NCBI GenBank assembly: GCA_913056395.1
Contig: CAJXMG010000016.1
Coordinates: 1 to 61,489 of the forward strand
DNA: 61,489 nucleotides
Direction: 5' to 3'
Source of the DNA: an uncultured bacterium
GTDB lineage: Bacteria > Planctomycetota > UBA8108 > UBA1146
The translations under genes were made by a program, and so were the position numbers. Of the stretch, positions 26,160 through 34,945 are shown piece after piece. The notes beneath the pieces are model-generated. The model saw only the letters and a list, made by a program, of their open reading frames with translations. It ran no database searches and had not been told where the DNA came from. Numbering within the stretch: position 1 is the stretch's first letter; each line of letters starts with the position of its first letter.

Positions 26160-27428
26160 ATGAGCAATATCGCACAACTTCACGGACGAATGGCCCTCGA
26201 CAGTCGTGGATTTCCCACGGTTGAAGCGGAGTGCATTCTTGAAGATGGCAGCCGCGGGGTCGCTTTGGTGCCCTCCGGAGCTTCGACCGGAGAAGCAGAA
26301 GCGCTCGAACTTCGGGACGGTGGCAAGGAGTGGGGCGGCAAAGGCGTCGAAAAAGCTCTCAGTCACCTGCGCGGTGAAATCTGCGAACTCCTGACGGGGC
26401 AAGATGCCCGTGATCAGGAGGGGATTGATCGTCGACTTTGTGATGCGGATGGGACCGAGAACAAGGCCCGACTCGGGGCCAACTCGATTCTCGCTGCCTC
26501 GATGGCGGTCTGCAGGGCCGCAGCCCAAAGTTGTCAGTTGCCCCTCTACCGATACATCGGTGGTCCGTCATCCGTGCGCCTTCCGATCCCCCTGCTCAAT
26601 GTGGTGAACGGCGGAGCACATGCTGACAACTCCGTCGACGTTCAGGAATTCATGCTCGCCCCCACCGGCTTCAAGGATTTCACCTCCGCCTTGAGGGCCG
26701 GAGTGGAGGTCTACCACATTTTGAAGAAGAGATTGAAAGGTGCGGGACTTGTCACTGCTGTGGGAGACGAGGGCGGATTCGCCCCCGACTTTGACAGTGA
26801 CGTACAAGTGCTGGAAGAGTTGAGTGCCGCCATACACGAGGCAGGTTACACCCTGGGCCATGACGGTGATTTCACCTTCGCTCTCGATGTTGCTGCCAGC
26901 GAACTGTGTCAGGGGGGCAGTTACAGCATGGGAGGATCGGGTGAATCCCTGACCTCCTCCCAGATGGTCGACCATTGGGTTCAACTGGCGAGCCAGTTCC
27001 CCTTCACCAGCATCGAGGATGGACTCGATGAGGAGGACTGGTCCGGCTGGAGCCAATTGACCTCAGCCCTCCCGCAAATTCGCATGGTGGGAGACGACCT
27101 TTATGCAACTGACCCCAAGCGGATCCACCGCGGAGTCACAGAGGGCGCAGGCAGTGCTCTACTTGTCAAACTGAACCAGATCGGAACCGTCTCTGAAACT
27201 CTTCAGGCCATCGACATCGCCTCCGAAGCAGGGTTCAGAATCATCGTTTCCCATCGATCCGGAGAGACCGAGGACGACTTCATTGCCGATCTCGCAGTGG
27301 CCACCGGGGCCGGCTGGATCAAGACCGGTGCTCCGTGCCGATCAGAGCGAAATGCCAAATACAACCGGCTCCTGAGGATTGAGGAAGAGCTCGGTTCTTC
27401 GGCGGTTCTGGGACCCTTGAAGTTTTGA
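26160..27428 (+). CDS. eno: Enolase
   Basis: Enolase converts 2-phosphoglycerate to phosphoenolpyruvate in glycolysis. The 422-residue protein contains ALDSRGFPTVE, VPSGASTGEAEALELRD, GANSILAASMAVCRAAA, NVVNGGAHADN, VGDEGGFAP (catalytic Glu), SIEDGLDEEDW, VGDDLYATDPKRI, LVKLNQIGT (catalytic Lys) and VSHRSGETEDDFIADLAV. All catalytic and metal ligands are present. The ATG at 26160 follows GGAAGA; an upstream in-frame ATG at 26043 lacks a binding site. Followed by an ftsB-like gene, a common arrangement. Confidence 0.97.
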   Translation: MSNIAQLHGRMALDSRGFPTVEAECILEDGSRGVALVPSGASTGEAEALELRDGGKEWGGKGVEKALSHLRGEICELLTGQDARDQEGIDRRLCDADGTENKARLGANSILAASMAVCRAAAQSCQLPLYRYIGGPSSVRLPIPLLNVVNGGAHADNSVDVQEFMLAPTGFKDFTSALRAGVEVYHILKKRLKGAGLVTAVGDEGGFAPDFDSDVQVLEELSAAIHEAGYTLGHDGDFTFALDVAASELCQGGSYSMGGSGESLTSSQMVDHWVQLASQFPFTSIEDGLDEEDWSGWSQLTSALPQIRMVGDDLYATDPKRIHRGVTEGAGSALLVKLNQIGTVSETLQAIDIASEAGFRIIVSHRSGETEDDFIADLAVATGAGWIKTGAPCRSERNAKYNRLLRIEEELGSSAVLGPLKF

Positions 27429-27496
27429 GCCAATCCTGATCTACTGCGTTTGTCGGATTCATCCGCCTGCCCAGCAGAGTAAGGAGCTCGGAGCTT

Positions 27497-27871
27497 TTGT
27501 TCGCAACGATCACTGCCCGCATACAAGCTTTTTCAGAACCTTTGATTCGTTGGGCTTCTTCACCGCTGAAGAGTCTGGGGTTCAGTCCTCTGCAAGCACA
27601 ACTCACATGCATCGGTTTGTCTCTGGTATTTTTTCACCAGATTGCCGCTCCCCGAATTGATCAGATGAATCAACTGCGAAATAAGGTTGAGGAGATCAGT
27701 GGTGATATCCAGATACAGGAATTGACCAATGAGCAACTGGCTGAATGGAATCGCCTGTTGGAGGAAGACCCCCACTTCCGTCTGGTGCAGTACCGAAAAC
27801 TGACCGGATATCGGCTTTTCGAAGAATACACCCTCGAAGAGTTCCTGCAGGGCCAGACTCCCCAATCCTGA
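27497..27871 (+). CDS. FtsB/DivIC-like septum-formation protein
   Basis: A 124-residue protein with one membrane segment (LTCIGLSLVFFHQIAAP, about residues 36-52), followed by a short coiled coil (RIDQMNQLRNKVEEISGDIQIQELTNEQL) and an RLLEEDPHFRLVQYRKLTGYRLFEEYTLEEF tail region. This topology and a location directly after eno match FtsB/DivIC proteins, which bind FtsL and FtsQ in the divisome. The coiled coil is shorter than usual. The TTG start has GGAGC close upstream. The call is by architecture and synteny; sequence match to FtsB is weak. Confidence 0.62.
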   Translation: MFATITARIQAFSEPLIRWASSPLKSLGFSPLQAQLTCIGLSLVFFHQIAAPRIDQMNQLRNKVEEISGDIQIQELTNEQLAEWNRLLEEDPHFRLVQYRKLTGYRLFEEYTLEEFLQGQTPQS

Positions 27872-27904
27872 ACAAAGGATCGCTCGTCCTGCTCTCTTCC
27901 CCCT

Positions 27905-27956
27905 CTCTCTGTACCCGCTCTCTGTACCCGCTCTCTGTACCCGCTCTCTGTACCCG
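27905..27956. repeat. 13-bp perfect tandem repeat, four copies
   Basis: Four identical consecutive units of CTCTCTGTACCCG at 27905-27917, 27918-27930, 27931-27943 and 27944-27956, flanked by CT-rich sequence. It lies after the ftsB-like gene and before a terminator of the convergent LysM gene. Perfect identity suggests recent expansion by slippage, so copy number may vary between strains. Confidence 0.95.
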
Positions 27957-28023
27957 CCCCTCTCTCCACCTCATGAGTTTCACGGCGACATCAGGATTCA
28001 TCTTCCAAAAAGAGAGTACTCCC

Positions 28024-28062
28024 AAAAAAAGCAGGCCCACAGTTCATGAAACTGCGGGCCTG
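28024..28062 (-). terminator. Rho-independent terminator of the LysM gene
   Basis: Arms at 28032-28044 and 28050-28062 (CAGGCCCACAGTT and AACTGCGGGCCTG) pair over 13 bases with one G-U. On the minus strand the stem is followed by seven T residues (28030-28024). It is 31 nt past the stop of the LysM gene. Confidence 0.9.
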
Positions 28063-28092
28063 AGGGATGACTTTATGAAATGTGTCTTTCGA

Positions 28093-28992
28093 TCACTGCT
28101 TGGGTAACTGAATCACCTTGCCGATGCTCAGTACCTGAAGATTCACTCCAGGGTTGGCACTCTCGATTTCTTTCCAGCGCGTCCCGTCACCCAGCTGATC
28201 GCTGGCGATCCTCCAAAGGGAATCACCATCCTGAATCTGGTAACTGCGACCACTGCGTGCCACAGCAGGTGCTGCGGCTGCGGCAGTACTCTTCTTTTCC
28301 GCATTCACGGGTATCTTCAGAACGAGACCCGCAGAAAGAACCGTGTCCTCTGTCAGTCCCTTGTTCGCCTCGATGATTCTTTTGTAGGCGATTCCCGAAC
28401 CGAGGTGACGCTCAGCAAGTCTCCAGAGACTGTCTCCTTCTTCCACGACCACCTTGTTGAACTCTCTTCTGGGAGCCACCGGACGGGGAGGGGTCGCGGT
28501 GTTTCTGCGAGCTCCCTCATTGCGGTTGACCGAAGAGACTTTTCCTGGGATCGGCTGGCGATCAGGGGAGAGCTGCTTTCTCACTGGGTCGTTGCTCAAG
28601 ACTCCGGTGGTTCGCTGGATATCCACACTTTCGAGACGAGCGGTCCCTCTGCGAGGTTGTCCGGCGATCGGCGGATTACCTGAGTTGGATTCCGCGGTTG
28701 CACCGTTGTTCCCAGACGGAGTGAGCGGCGTCTTCTGATTCCTGACGGGACGCTGCAACCTTCCGGTTGAAGTCGTCGTCACAGGTCGGGTGGTTTCCTT
28801 CTTCACCGCTGCAATCGGTTTGTTCTTGCCGATTCTGTTGGAAGTCGTGTTGGAAGTGGATCTTCCGGTGACCTGCTCTGCCCCGCTGGGTCCCTCCTGA
28901 ACCTTATTGTCCAAAAGGTTCGCGATGACGATCACAACGAGAATCGAAATCAAAATGAAACCGATTTTTGTGCCTGTACCCATGCCACTCAT
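28093..28992 (-). CDS. Membrane-anchored protein with two LysM domains
   Basis: A 299-residue protein. A single membrane segment near the N terminus (IGFILISILVVIVIANLL) anchors it, with the rest outside. A long low-complexity Ser/Thr/Arg/Pro linker follows. Two LysM domains end the protein: VEEGDSLWRLAERHLGSG...KGLTEDTVLSAGLVLKIP and IQDGDSLWRIASDQLGDG...IGKVIQLP. LysM domains bind peptidoglycan, so this is likely a wall-bound protein. The ATG at 28992 has GGGGGAA upstream. Its own terminator follows, so it is a single-gene transcript. Confidence 0.88.
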   Translation of the reverse strand: MSGMGTGTKIGFILISILVVIVIANLLDNKVQEGPSGAEQVTGRSTSNTTSNRIGKNKPIAAVKKETTRPVTTTSTGRLQRPVRNQKTPLTPSGNNGATAESNSGNPPIAGQPRRGTARLESVDIQRTTGVLSNDPVRKQLSPDRQPIPGKVSSVNRNEGARRNTATPPRPVAPRREFNKVVVEEGDSLWRLAERHLGSGIAYKRIIEANKGLTEDTVLSAGLVLKIPVNAEKKSTAAAAAPAVARSGRSYQIQDGDSLWRIASDQLGDGTRWKEIESANPGVNLQVLSIGKVIQLPKQ

Positions 28993-29205
28993 GGTGTGTT
29001 CCCCCTGTTCCCGAATCATCCTTCCAGAGTGCAGGTCCCCCGACCTGTTGAATCACCCTGCAGAGCGGATTCTCGTCCAGCTCGAAGTTAGATTGGGCGA
29101 GCCGAATACTGTTGCCGGAGGATAACCCGGAAAAAATCGTGAATCCACGACCCGTTACCGGATTTACAGGGGATTTACGAGGTTTGACTCCACTTTTGCC
29201 CTGGC

Positions 29206-29244
29206 AAAAAAACAGGCCCGCACCCCTGTCGGGGTACGGGCCTG
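29206..29244 (-). terminator. Rho-independent terminator of yajC-secDF
   Basis: Arms CAGGCCCGCACCCC (29213-29226) and GGGGTACGGGCCTG (29231-29244) pair except for one position, with a TGTC spacer. Minus-strand T-run at 29212-29206. It sits 26 nt past the secDF stop and resembles the terminator at 28032-28062 in its GGCCCG stem base. Confidence 0.92.
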
Positions 29245-29269
29245 AAGCGACTCCGCTGAAAGTACGAAA

Positions 29270-32005
29270 TCAGGCCTTTTTGGCCAATGCGGTCTCCACA
29301 CGGGCTTTTTCGATTCTGCGACGGGCCGCTTCCTGAAGTCGGATCAGGGTCGGACTGGCGACGAAGATCGACGAGTAGGTACCGATGAGAACACCGACAC
29401 AGAGGGCAAAAGCGAAGGAGTGCAGCGCTTCACCGCCGAAGACGAGCAGGATCACGACCACGACAAAGGTGGTCAAAGAGGTCAGGATCGTTCGACTCAG
29501 GGTCTGGTTGATCGACTTGTTGACCAGTTCGACGTAGTCCGCATCCCGCCGTGCATCGCGAAGGTTTTCACGAATCCGGTCGAAGATAACGATGGTGTCA
29601 TTCAAGGAATATCCCACCACCGTTAACAATGCGGCGACCACCGGCAGGTTGATCTTCAGGGAAAGTGCATCTCCCAGAAGGAAATCTCCCAGAGCCAACG
29701 CACCGAGGGTGAAACAGATATCGTGAACCAGAGCCGTAATCGCTGCGGCACCGTAACTGAACTCGAAGCGGATACTGATGTAGAAAATGATCGCCAGGAA
29801 ACTGATCATCAATGCGATGATGGTATTCCCCTGCATGTCCTTCGCAACGCGACCACTGATACTGCTGACTTCGGGGAAGGGCTCGGAGAAATCGAGTCCA
29901 TCGACATTCTTCAGTGCCAGACTCAACTGGGACTGCAATGCCAAGGCCGCTGCCTGATCCAGTTGCGGTGCACTGACCAATTCAAAGGAAACGATGCCGG
30001 CTGATTCCCCGGGGCCACCACTGATCTCGCGAATCTCTTCCACCGGGAACTCGGTTGCAAGCAGGCGATCCTTGACAGAACTGCTGGTCACTCCGACATC
30101 TTCAGTGGTGCCAAGACCCTTGATGACGTGGACGTTGGCGTTGAAGAGGTAGGTGCTGATCCCATCCTGGACATTGTCAGTGATCTTCACATCTGTGATG
30201 GCATTCGGTGCGAGAATGTTGGCTGCACCAATCACACTCTCCAGTTGTGACTTGAACTGTTCCGTCTGTTTTTCCCCTTCGATGAGGGTACTCGTGCGGA
30301 CCGAATAGCGGGCAGCCCCTGCATCGCTGAGTTCCCCCACAGCCTGCAATTGGAGGTCGGCGTATTCGAAGGAATTCGGATCCGCTGCAACTCCATCGGT
30401 GATGATCTTGCGAATCTCCGATTCGGGGGTCGGCTGGGAAAGATTGACCGTCAGACGGGTTCCACCGGTGAAGTCGATACCGAGGGCATCAGAACCACGC
30501 CAGCCAAGAACACCGATACCACCGACCACGAAGACCCAAAAGAGAACCCGGGTCGCTTCACGCAACTCCATGAAGTTGATATTCGGCTTCTGAATGATCC
30601 GACCCATGCTCAAGTCATTGATAATTCCCTTCGAGATCAGGAAGGAAAGGACCATGCGACTGAAGAAAACGGTCGAGAAGAAGGAGGTCAGAATACCGAT
30701 ACTGAGCACAACGGCGAAGCCCTTGACCGCACCGGTTCCGAACTGGAACAGCACGAAAGCGGTGATCAGCGTCGTCAGGTTGGCATCAAAGATGGTCCAG
30801 AAGGCTTTCTGGAAACCCACTGAGAAGGCCGCAGGCAATGCCTTGCCCCGATCCCTCTCCTCACGGATTCGCTCGAAGATCAGAATGTTGGCGTCCACAG
30901 CCATACCCACCGTCAACAACAGGCCTGCCATTCCCGGGAAGGTCAGGGTGTTGCGGAAGACGATCAACAGGGTAACGACCAGCATCAGGTTCATAACGAG
31001 GGACAGATCCGCGACGATTCCCGCAGCGCGGTAGTAGAGCAGCATGAAGATGGCCACCAGCATCAATCCGAAGATCATCGCCTGCGTTCCACGATCCACC
31101 GACTCTTTACCCAGCAGCGCTCCTACCGTCTGCTGATTGACCAGGAACGGTTTCGCAGGCAGTGAACCGGCTCTCAGGATGGAGACCAGATCGTTGACTT
31201 CATCGTTGGTAAAGTTGCCCTCGAGGATTCCGTTACGGGAGATCCGTGCATTGATGGTTGCGATACTGCTCGCCTTGCCATCGAGAACGATGGCCATGCT
31301 GCGATTGATGTTCTCGCCGGTCATATCGGCGAAAAGGGTCGCTCCCATTCCACCAAACTCGAATCCCACCGCAGGCTGTCCCGTTTCATTGGTGGTCGGG
31401 AAGCTGTTGCTCAGAAGTGAGGCACTGACCAGATTCGGAGCACGGTTTTCCACCACCACCTTGCCGGCAGTCAGGGTGTCATCGGCACTGGGACGCTCGA
31501 CCACAATCTGACGCGGGGATTCTGGGGCCGTTTGTGAACCACGCTCCGCATCGGACATGTTGTTGAAGGCGATGAGAGCCTGCTCGTACTGAACCGTTTC
31601 CGCCTCGATGCGGGCGATATTGGCTTCAGTCTGCTCCGAATCGGGTGCCACGAGCTGGAAGTTCAGCTCACCGGCACGCTCGATCTGCCCCTTCAACCGC
31701 TCCAGTTCGTCATTATCAGATCCCGGCAACTGAATCAGCAGTCGGTTGCGGCCAGAGATGGCCACACTGATCTCTTTCAGGCCGTAGTTGTCGAAACGGC
31801 GTGAAATGACGTCCTTGATGTCTGCAGCCACAGTCGATCTCTGACTGGGATCGATCTGATCAAGGGGAATCTCGTAAAGCAGCTCGGTGCCGCCCTCGAG
31901 ATCGATGCCCTTCTTGATGTCGTTCTGGTAGTCCTGAAGAGCTGCAAGGCAGGCTGCAATGAGGAGGGCGATAAAAACAAATCCCCTACCGAAATTCTGC
32001 ATCAT
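29270..32005 (-). CDS. secDF: Fused protein-export membrane protein SecD-SecF
   Basis: A 911-residue fusion of SecD and SecF, which use the proton gradient to help pull proteins through the SecYEG channel. SecD half: first helix, GIDLEGGTELLYEI (about residue 34), a large P1-type periplasmic domain, then MAVDANILIFERIREE in the membrane part. SecF half begins near residue 485, with GIDFTGGTRLTV and later DTIVIFDRIREN. Twelve membrane segments in two sets of six are expected. The fused form is found in Bacillus, planctomycetes and others. Overlaps yajC by ATGA. Confidence 0.95.
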   Translation of the reverse strand: MMQNFGRGFVFIALLIAACLAALQDYQNDIKKGIDLEGGTELLYEIPLDQIDPSQRSTVAADIKDVISRRFDNYGLKEISVAISGRNRLLIQLPGSDNDELERLKGQIERAGELNFQLVAPDSEQTEANIARIEAETVQYEQALIAFNNMSDAERGSQTAPESPRQIVVERPSADDTLTAGKVVVENRAPNLVSASLLSNSFPTTNETGQPAVGFEFGGMGATLFADMTGENINRSMAIVLDGKASSIATINARISRNGILEGNFTNDEVNDLVSILRAGSLPAKPFLVNQQTVGALLGKESVDRGTQAMIFGLMLVAIFMLLYYRAAGIVADLSLVMNLMLVVTLLIVFRNTLTFPGMAGLLLTVGMAVDANILIFERIREERDRGKALPAAFSVGFQKAFWTIFDANLTTLITAFVLFQFGTGAVKGFAVVLSIGILTSFFSTVFFSRMVLSFLISKGIINDLSMGRIIQKPNINFMELREATRVLFWVFVVGGIGVLGWRGSDALGIDFTGGTRLTVNLSQPTPESEIRKIITDGVAADPNSFEYADLQLQAVGELSDAGAARYSVRTSTLIEGEKQTEQFKSQLESVIGAANILAPNAITDVKITDNVQDGISTYLFNANVHVIKGLGTTEDVGVTSSSVKDRLLATEFPVEEIREISGGPGESAGIVSFELVSAPQLDQAAALALQSQLSLALKNVDGLDFSEPFPEVSSISGRVAKDMQGNTIIALMISFLAIIFYISIRFEFSYGAAAITALVHDICFTLGALALGDFLLGDALSLKINLPVVAALLTVVGYSLNDTIVIFDRIRENLRDARRDADYVELVNKSINQTLSRTILTSLTTFVVVVILLVFGGEALHSFAFALCVGVLIGTYSSIFVASPTLIRLQEAARRRIEKARVETALAKKA

Positions 32006-32403
32006 TTTGTGACTTCCTCTTCCTGAATGTTGGAAGGCGTATCCTTGTTTTCTGAGGCACTGCTGACCGTCGACACAGAGGTCAAGGCGACCTTCATGCG
32101 AACTCCCTTGGACTCGTCGATCACCAGCACCACATGCCCATGATCCCGATCCACCAATGCCACCTTGCCGATGATTCCACCGGCTGTTCTGACTTCATCA
32201 TGTTTGGACAACCCTGCGATCAGGTTGTCATGCTCTTGCATCTGTTTTCTCTGGGGCCGGATGACCATGAAGTACATCACGAAGAAGATGATTCCCATCA
32301 GTGGGAGAAATTGAAAAAACCCCGGAGGCTGGGGAGCACTTCCCCCAGCAGCAGCGGCCCAGAAAATCAGGGCATCAAAGATTCCATTTACAAACGTTGT
32401 CAT
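32002..32403 (-). CDS. yajC: Preprotein translocase subunit YajC
   Basis: A 133-residue YajC, the small accessory subunit of the SecDF-YajC complex. The single membrane segment FLPLMGIIFFVMYFMVIRPQRK is followed by the conserved RPQRKQ and GLSKHDEVRTAGGIIGKV blocks. An Ala/Gly/Pro-rich N-terminal stretch precedes the helix. The tail is acidic. It overlaps secDF by four bases and is first in that operon. Confidence 0.94.
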   Translation of the reverse strand: MTTFVNGIFDALIFWAAAAGGSAPQPPGFFQFLPLMGIIFFVMYFMVIRPQRKQMQEHDNLIAGLSKHDEVRTAGGIIGKVALVDRDHGHVVLVIDESKGVRMKVALTSVSTVSSASENKDTPSNIQEEEVTK

Positions 32404-32555
32404 CGGTCATCCTGCTCCCTGACACGCCGATTCAATTCCATCCCACCGGGGAGGGGCTGAAGTCGACGTGGATGGGGCCCTTTCTTACGGCCGGTAAAAC
32501 CGCAAGGTGTGCCCATCAGCCAAGTTGCGGATCTTAGTCCGATGGCCCTCAGGAT

Positions 32556-33722
32556 TCAACCGGACCGGGAGGATAATGCACCCAGGAACTGGTCCCTGAA
32601 TCGGCTCCAATCGCCGGATTTGATCGCTTTACGGGACTTTTCAAGAAAGCGATGAAAGACCCGAATGTTGTGCAGGGAACCCAGTGTATAGGCGAGAATC
32701 TCTTTACGCTGGTACAGGTGGTGCAGGGTACCACGGCTGTATTTCTGGCAGGCGTAGCAGTCACACCCCTCCTCGATGGGGCCCGCATCCTGTTTGTGGC
32801 GGGCATTTTTCATGTTGAGACTGCTTCCATCGCTCAGGAACAGGCTCGCATTGCGGGCATTTCGGGTCGGGATGACACAATCGAACATGTCGATTCCCTG
32901 ATCGACAGCAACGACGAATTCCTCCAGCCCCCCCACCCCCATCAGATAACGGGGCCGATCGAAAGGAAGCATCGGCGCACTGATTCCGATGGTCGAAAGC
33001 AAAGCCTCTCTGCCCTCACCGACACTTACTCCACCGACGGCATAGGCATCGAATGGCAACTCCAGAAGTTGCTGGGCCGATTCCCGACGCAGATCTTCAT
33101 GAGTTCCCCCCTGCATGATTCCAAACACCGCCATCGGTTCAAACAACTCGAGTCGCTGGCGATGTTCATGGGCACGCAAAGCCCAGCGATGAGTTCTCAC
33201 CACCGCCTTGGCAACCTCATCTTTCGAAACTCCTCCTGCGGGACATTCATCGAGAATCATGGCGATGGTCGAACCGAGTCGCGCCTGAATGTCGAGAACC
33301 GATTCGGGGGTGAGCAACAAAGGGCTGCCATCGATGTGGTTGCGAAACTCCACCCCCTGCTCACTGATTCGGTTGCGGTGACCGAGGGAGAAAACCTGGA
33401 AACCGCCCGAGTCTGTCAGAATCGGTCGATCCCAACCCATCACCTGATGGAGTCCACCCAAATTCCTGACCGTATCCACTCCGGGCCTTACCGCGAGATG
33501 GTAGGTGTTGGAGAGGATGATCTGTGTTCCACAATCGGTGAGCTGATCGGGAGTAACCCCTTTGACCGTGGCCTGTGTTCCCACCGGCATGAAAACCGGA
33601 GTCTGAATCTTCCCACGCGGGGTCGTCAACAGACCGGCGCGGGCGGAGTCGCAGGACGCTTCGACTTTGAAAGCGAAGCCCTCCGTCATGGGGTGACGGG
33701 CCATTACTTCCGAATTCACCAC
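32556..33722 (-). CDS. tgt: Queuine tRNA-ribosyltransferase
   Basis: Tgt exchanges guanine-34 of certain tRNAs (Asp, Asn, His, Tyr) for the queuosine precursor preQ1. The 388-residue TIM-barrel enzyme has TPVFMPVGTQATVKG, LSNTYHLAVRPG, TDSGGFQVFSL (catalytic Asp), GGVSVGE, YLMGVG, FDCVIPTRNARN (catalytic Asp), and the zinc site CDCYAC...H. Start at GTG 33722 with GAGGA upstream; a second GTG at 33719 overlaps the spoIID-like stop (GTGA). Last gene of the ruvB-spoIID-tgt run. RuvB and Tgt are also neighbours in other bacteria. Confidence 0.96.
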   Translation of the reverse strand: MVNSEVMARHPMTEGFAFKVEASCDSARAGLLTTPRGKIQTPVFMPVGTQATVKGVTPDQLTDCGTQIILSNTYHLAVRPGVDTVRNLGGLHQVMGWDRPILTDSGGFQVFSLGHRNRISEQGVEFRNHIDGSPLLLTPESVLDIQARLGSTIAMILDECPAGGVSKDEVAKAVVRTHRWALRAHEHRQRLELFEPMAVFGIMQGGTHEDLRRESAQQLLELPFDAYAVGGVSVGEGREALLSTIGISAPMLPFDRPRYLMGVGGLEEFVVAVDQGIDMFDCVIPTRNARNASLFLSDGSSLNMKNARHKQDAGPIEEGCDCYACQKYSRGTLHHLYQRKEILAYTLGSLHNIRVFHRFLEKSRKAIKSGDWSRFRDQFLGALSSRSG

Positions 33723-34945
33723 AAAGTCCTCAATTCAGTCCCGCGATAGTAATGCTGGAGAATCTCCTCATACTTCTTGTCTGACTTGGCATAACCCTTG
33801 GCTCCGTGCTGGCACATACCCACCCCGTGTCCCCAACCGCGGCCATGGAAGACGAACCTGTTCTTTTCAAGAGAGACTTCGAAGGCGGACGAGCGCAAGG
33901 TCACCTTGGGGGTTAGTTTTGCCAGGCTCCCTCGCAATCGACGGGTATTGATCTCCAAAGACCCCCCGTCGTGAACGATTCGCAAATAGGGCACGTATCC
34001 GGAATCAGACACATCCACGGGAGTGACCTGACGAATCGTCCCCACACGAATGCCGCTTTGCCCTGCCACCCGTGCGACCGCCGACCTCAAGACCGGTTCA
34101 GCCAGTTCCAGTTTCCAGCGAAAGAAGGGGGCCTGCCTGCAACCATTGCAGACAACACTGCTGAGAGCACTCATGGGAATCAGGTTGTATCCCGTTTCCC
34201 CGGAACAGGTCACCCCCCCACAGGTGGAATGAAAGAAAGATTCGAAGACAGCACCGCCGGTCATCAATACCTGCCCACGGGTTTCGGCGACTGCTTCCAG
34301 AATTTTTTCATCGATCCCCCCCACACCCTGATAAACCTGACTGCGTGTCGAAGAGTGCACGTGCCAGCGTCTTCCGGGGCGTGTCAGAATCTGGAAGAGG
34401 GCGTAGGTTCTTGCGGCAACCGCTTGAGCTTTCAGAGCCGCCATGGGAAAAGAGCTCGCCGAGACCTCTTTGTCGACAACGCCGGGAAGATACTTTTCCA
34501 GTGAAGTGCGCTCGAAAAGATCCCAACCTACATTGGCATTCTTCCAGCACTCTATCTTGCCGGCGAGCTCCATCCCATCACAGATGAGTGGGCCTTCCTC
34601 GGCATGGAATCGAATCTCTTCATCAAACATCTTTCCGGAAACCTTGAGGACACCCTCCCGAGCCTGAACAACGATGGGTGAAGGCAGGGACCATTGGGCG
34701 GTCTTGGTCTGCAAACGGATCTTCGCCCCTTTCCTCGTCCCAAAGGTCATGTCCCATTGGCCGGTGGAGAATCGGATGCCGATCAGCGGTCCATCCTCCC
34801 CCGTCTCCGCAAGGCCTGCTGTTGACGAATTGAAAGTGGTCTCTGAGTTGAAAGCTGGGGAAAGCCCCAAAGAGGTTTCGCTTGGGAACAATCCCGAAAA
34901 GAGGCCCAGAAGAAGGATGAACCGAGACGCAGCTGTAACCCTCAA
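33716..34945 (-). CDS. SpoIID/LytB-domain protein
   Basis: A 409-residue exported protein with a hydrophobic N terminus (FILLLGLFSGLFP), so likely secreted. The central part is a SpoIID/LytB domain: EKYLPGVVDKEV, FPMAALKAQAVAARTYAL, QVYQG, ESFFHSTCGGVTCSGE and, at the C terminus, GRGWGHGVGMCQHGAKGYA. SpoIID proteins are lytic transglycosylases that cut glycan strands of peptidoglycan after amidases remove the peptides. In non-sporulating bacteria they act in wall remodelling. Start is a TTG overlapping the ruvB stop (TTGA) with GGAGG upstream. Confidence 0.92.
   Translation of the reverse strand: MRVTAASRFILLLGLFSGLFPSETSLGLSPAFNSETTFNSSTAGLAETGEDGPLIGIRFSTGQWDMTFGTRKGAKIRLQTKTAQWSLPSPIVVQAREGVLKVSGKMFDEEIRFHAEEGPLICDGMELAGKIECWKNANVGWDLFERTSLEKYLPGVVDKEVSASSFPMAALKAQAVAARTYALFQILTRPGRRWHVHSSTRSQVYQGVGGIDEKILEAVAETRGQVLMTGGAVFESFFHSTCGGVTCSGETGYNLIPMSALSSVVCNGCRQAPFFRWKLELAEPVLRSAVARVAGQSGIRVGTIRQVTPVDVSDSGYVPYLRIVHDGGSLEINTRRLRGSLAKLTPKVTLRSSAFEVSLEKNRFVFHGRGWGHGVGMCQHGAKGYAKSDKKYEEILQHYYRGTELRTLW

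Noticed and set aside
27905-27956. CRISPR array
   Set aside because: The 13-bp units are directly adjacent with no spacers and no cas genes are present.
32652-33749. 365-codon open frame on the plus strand
   Set aside because: It is antisense to tgt and has no recognisable domain.
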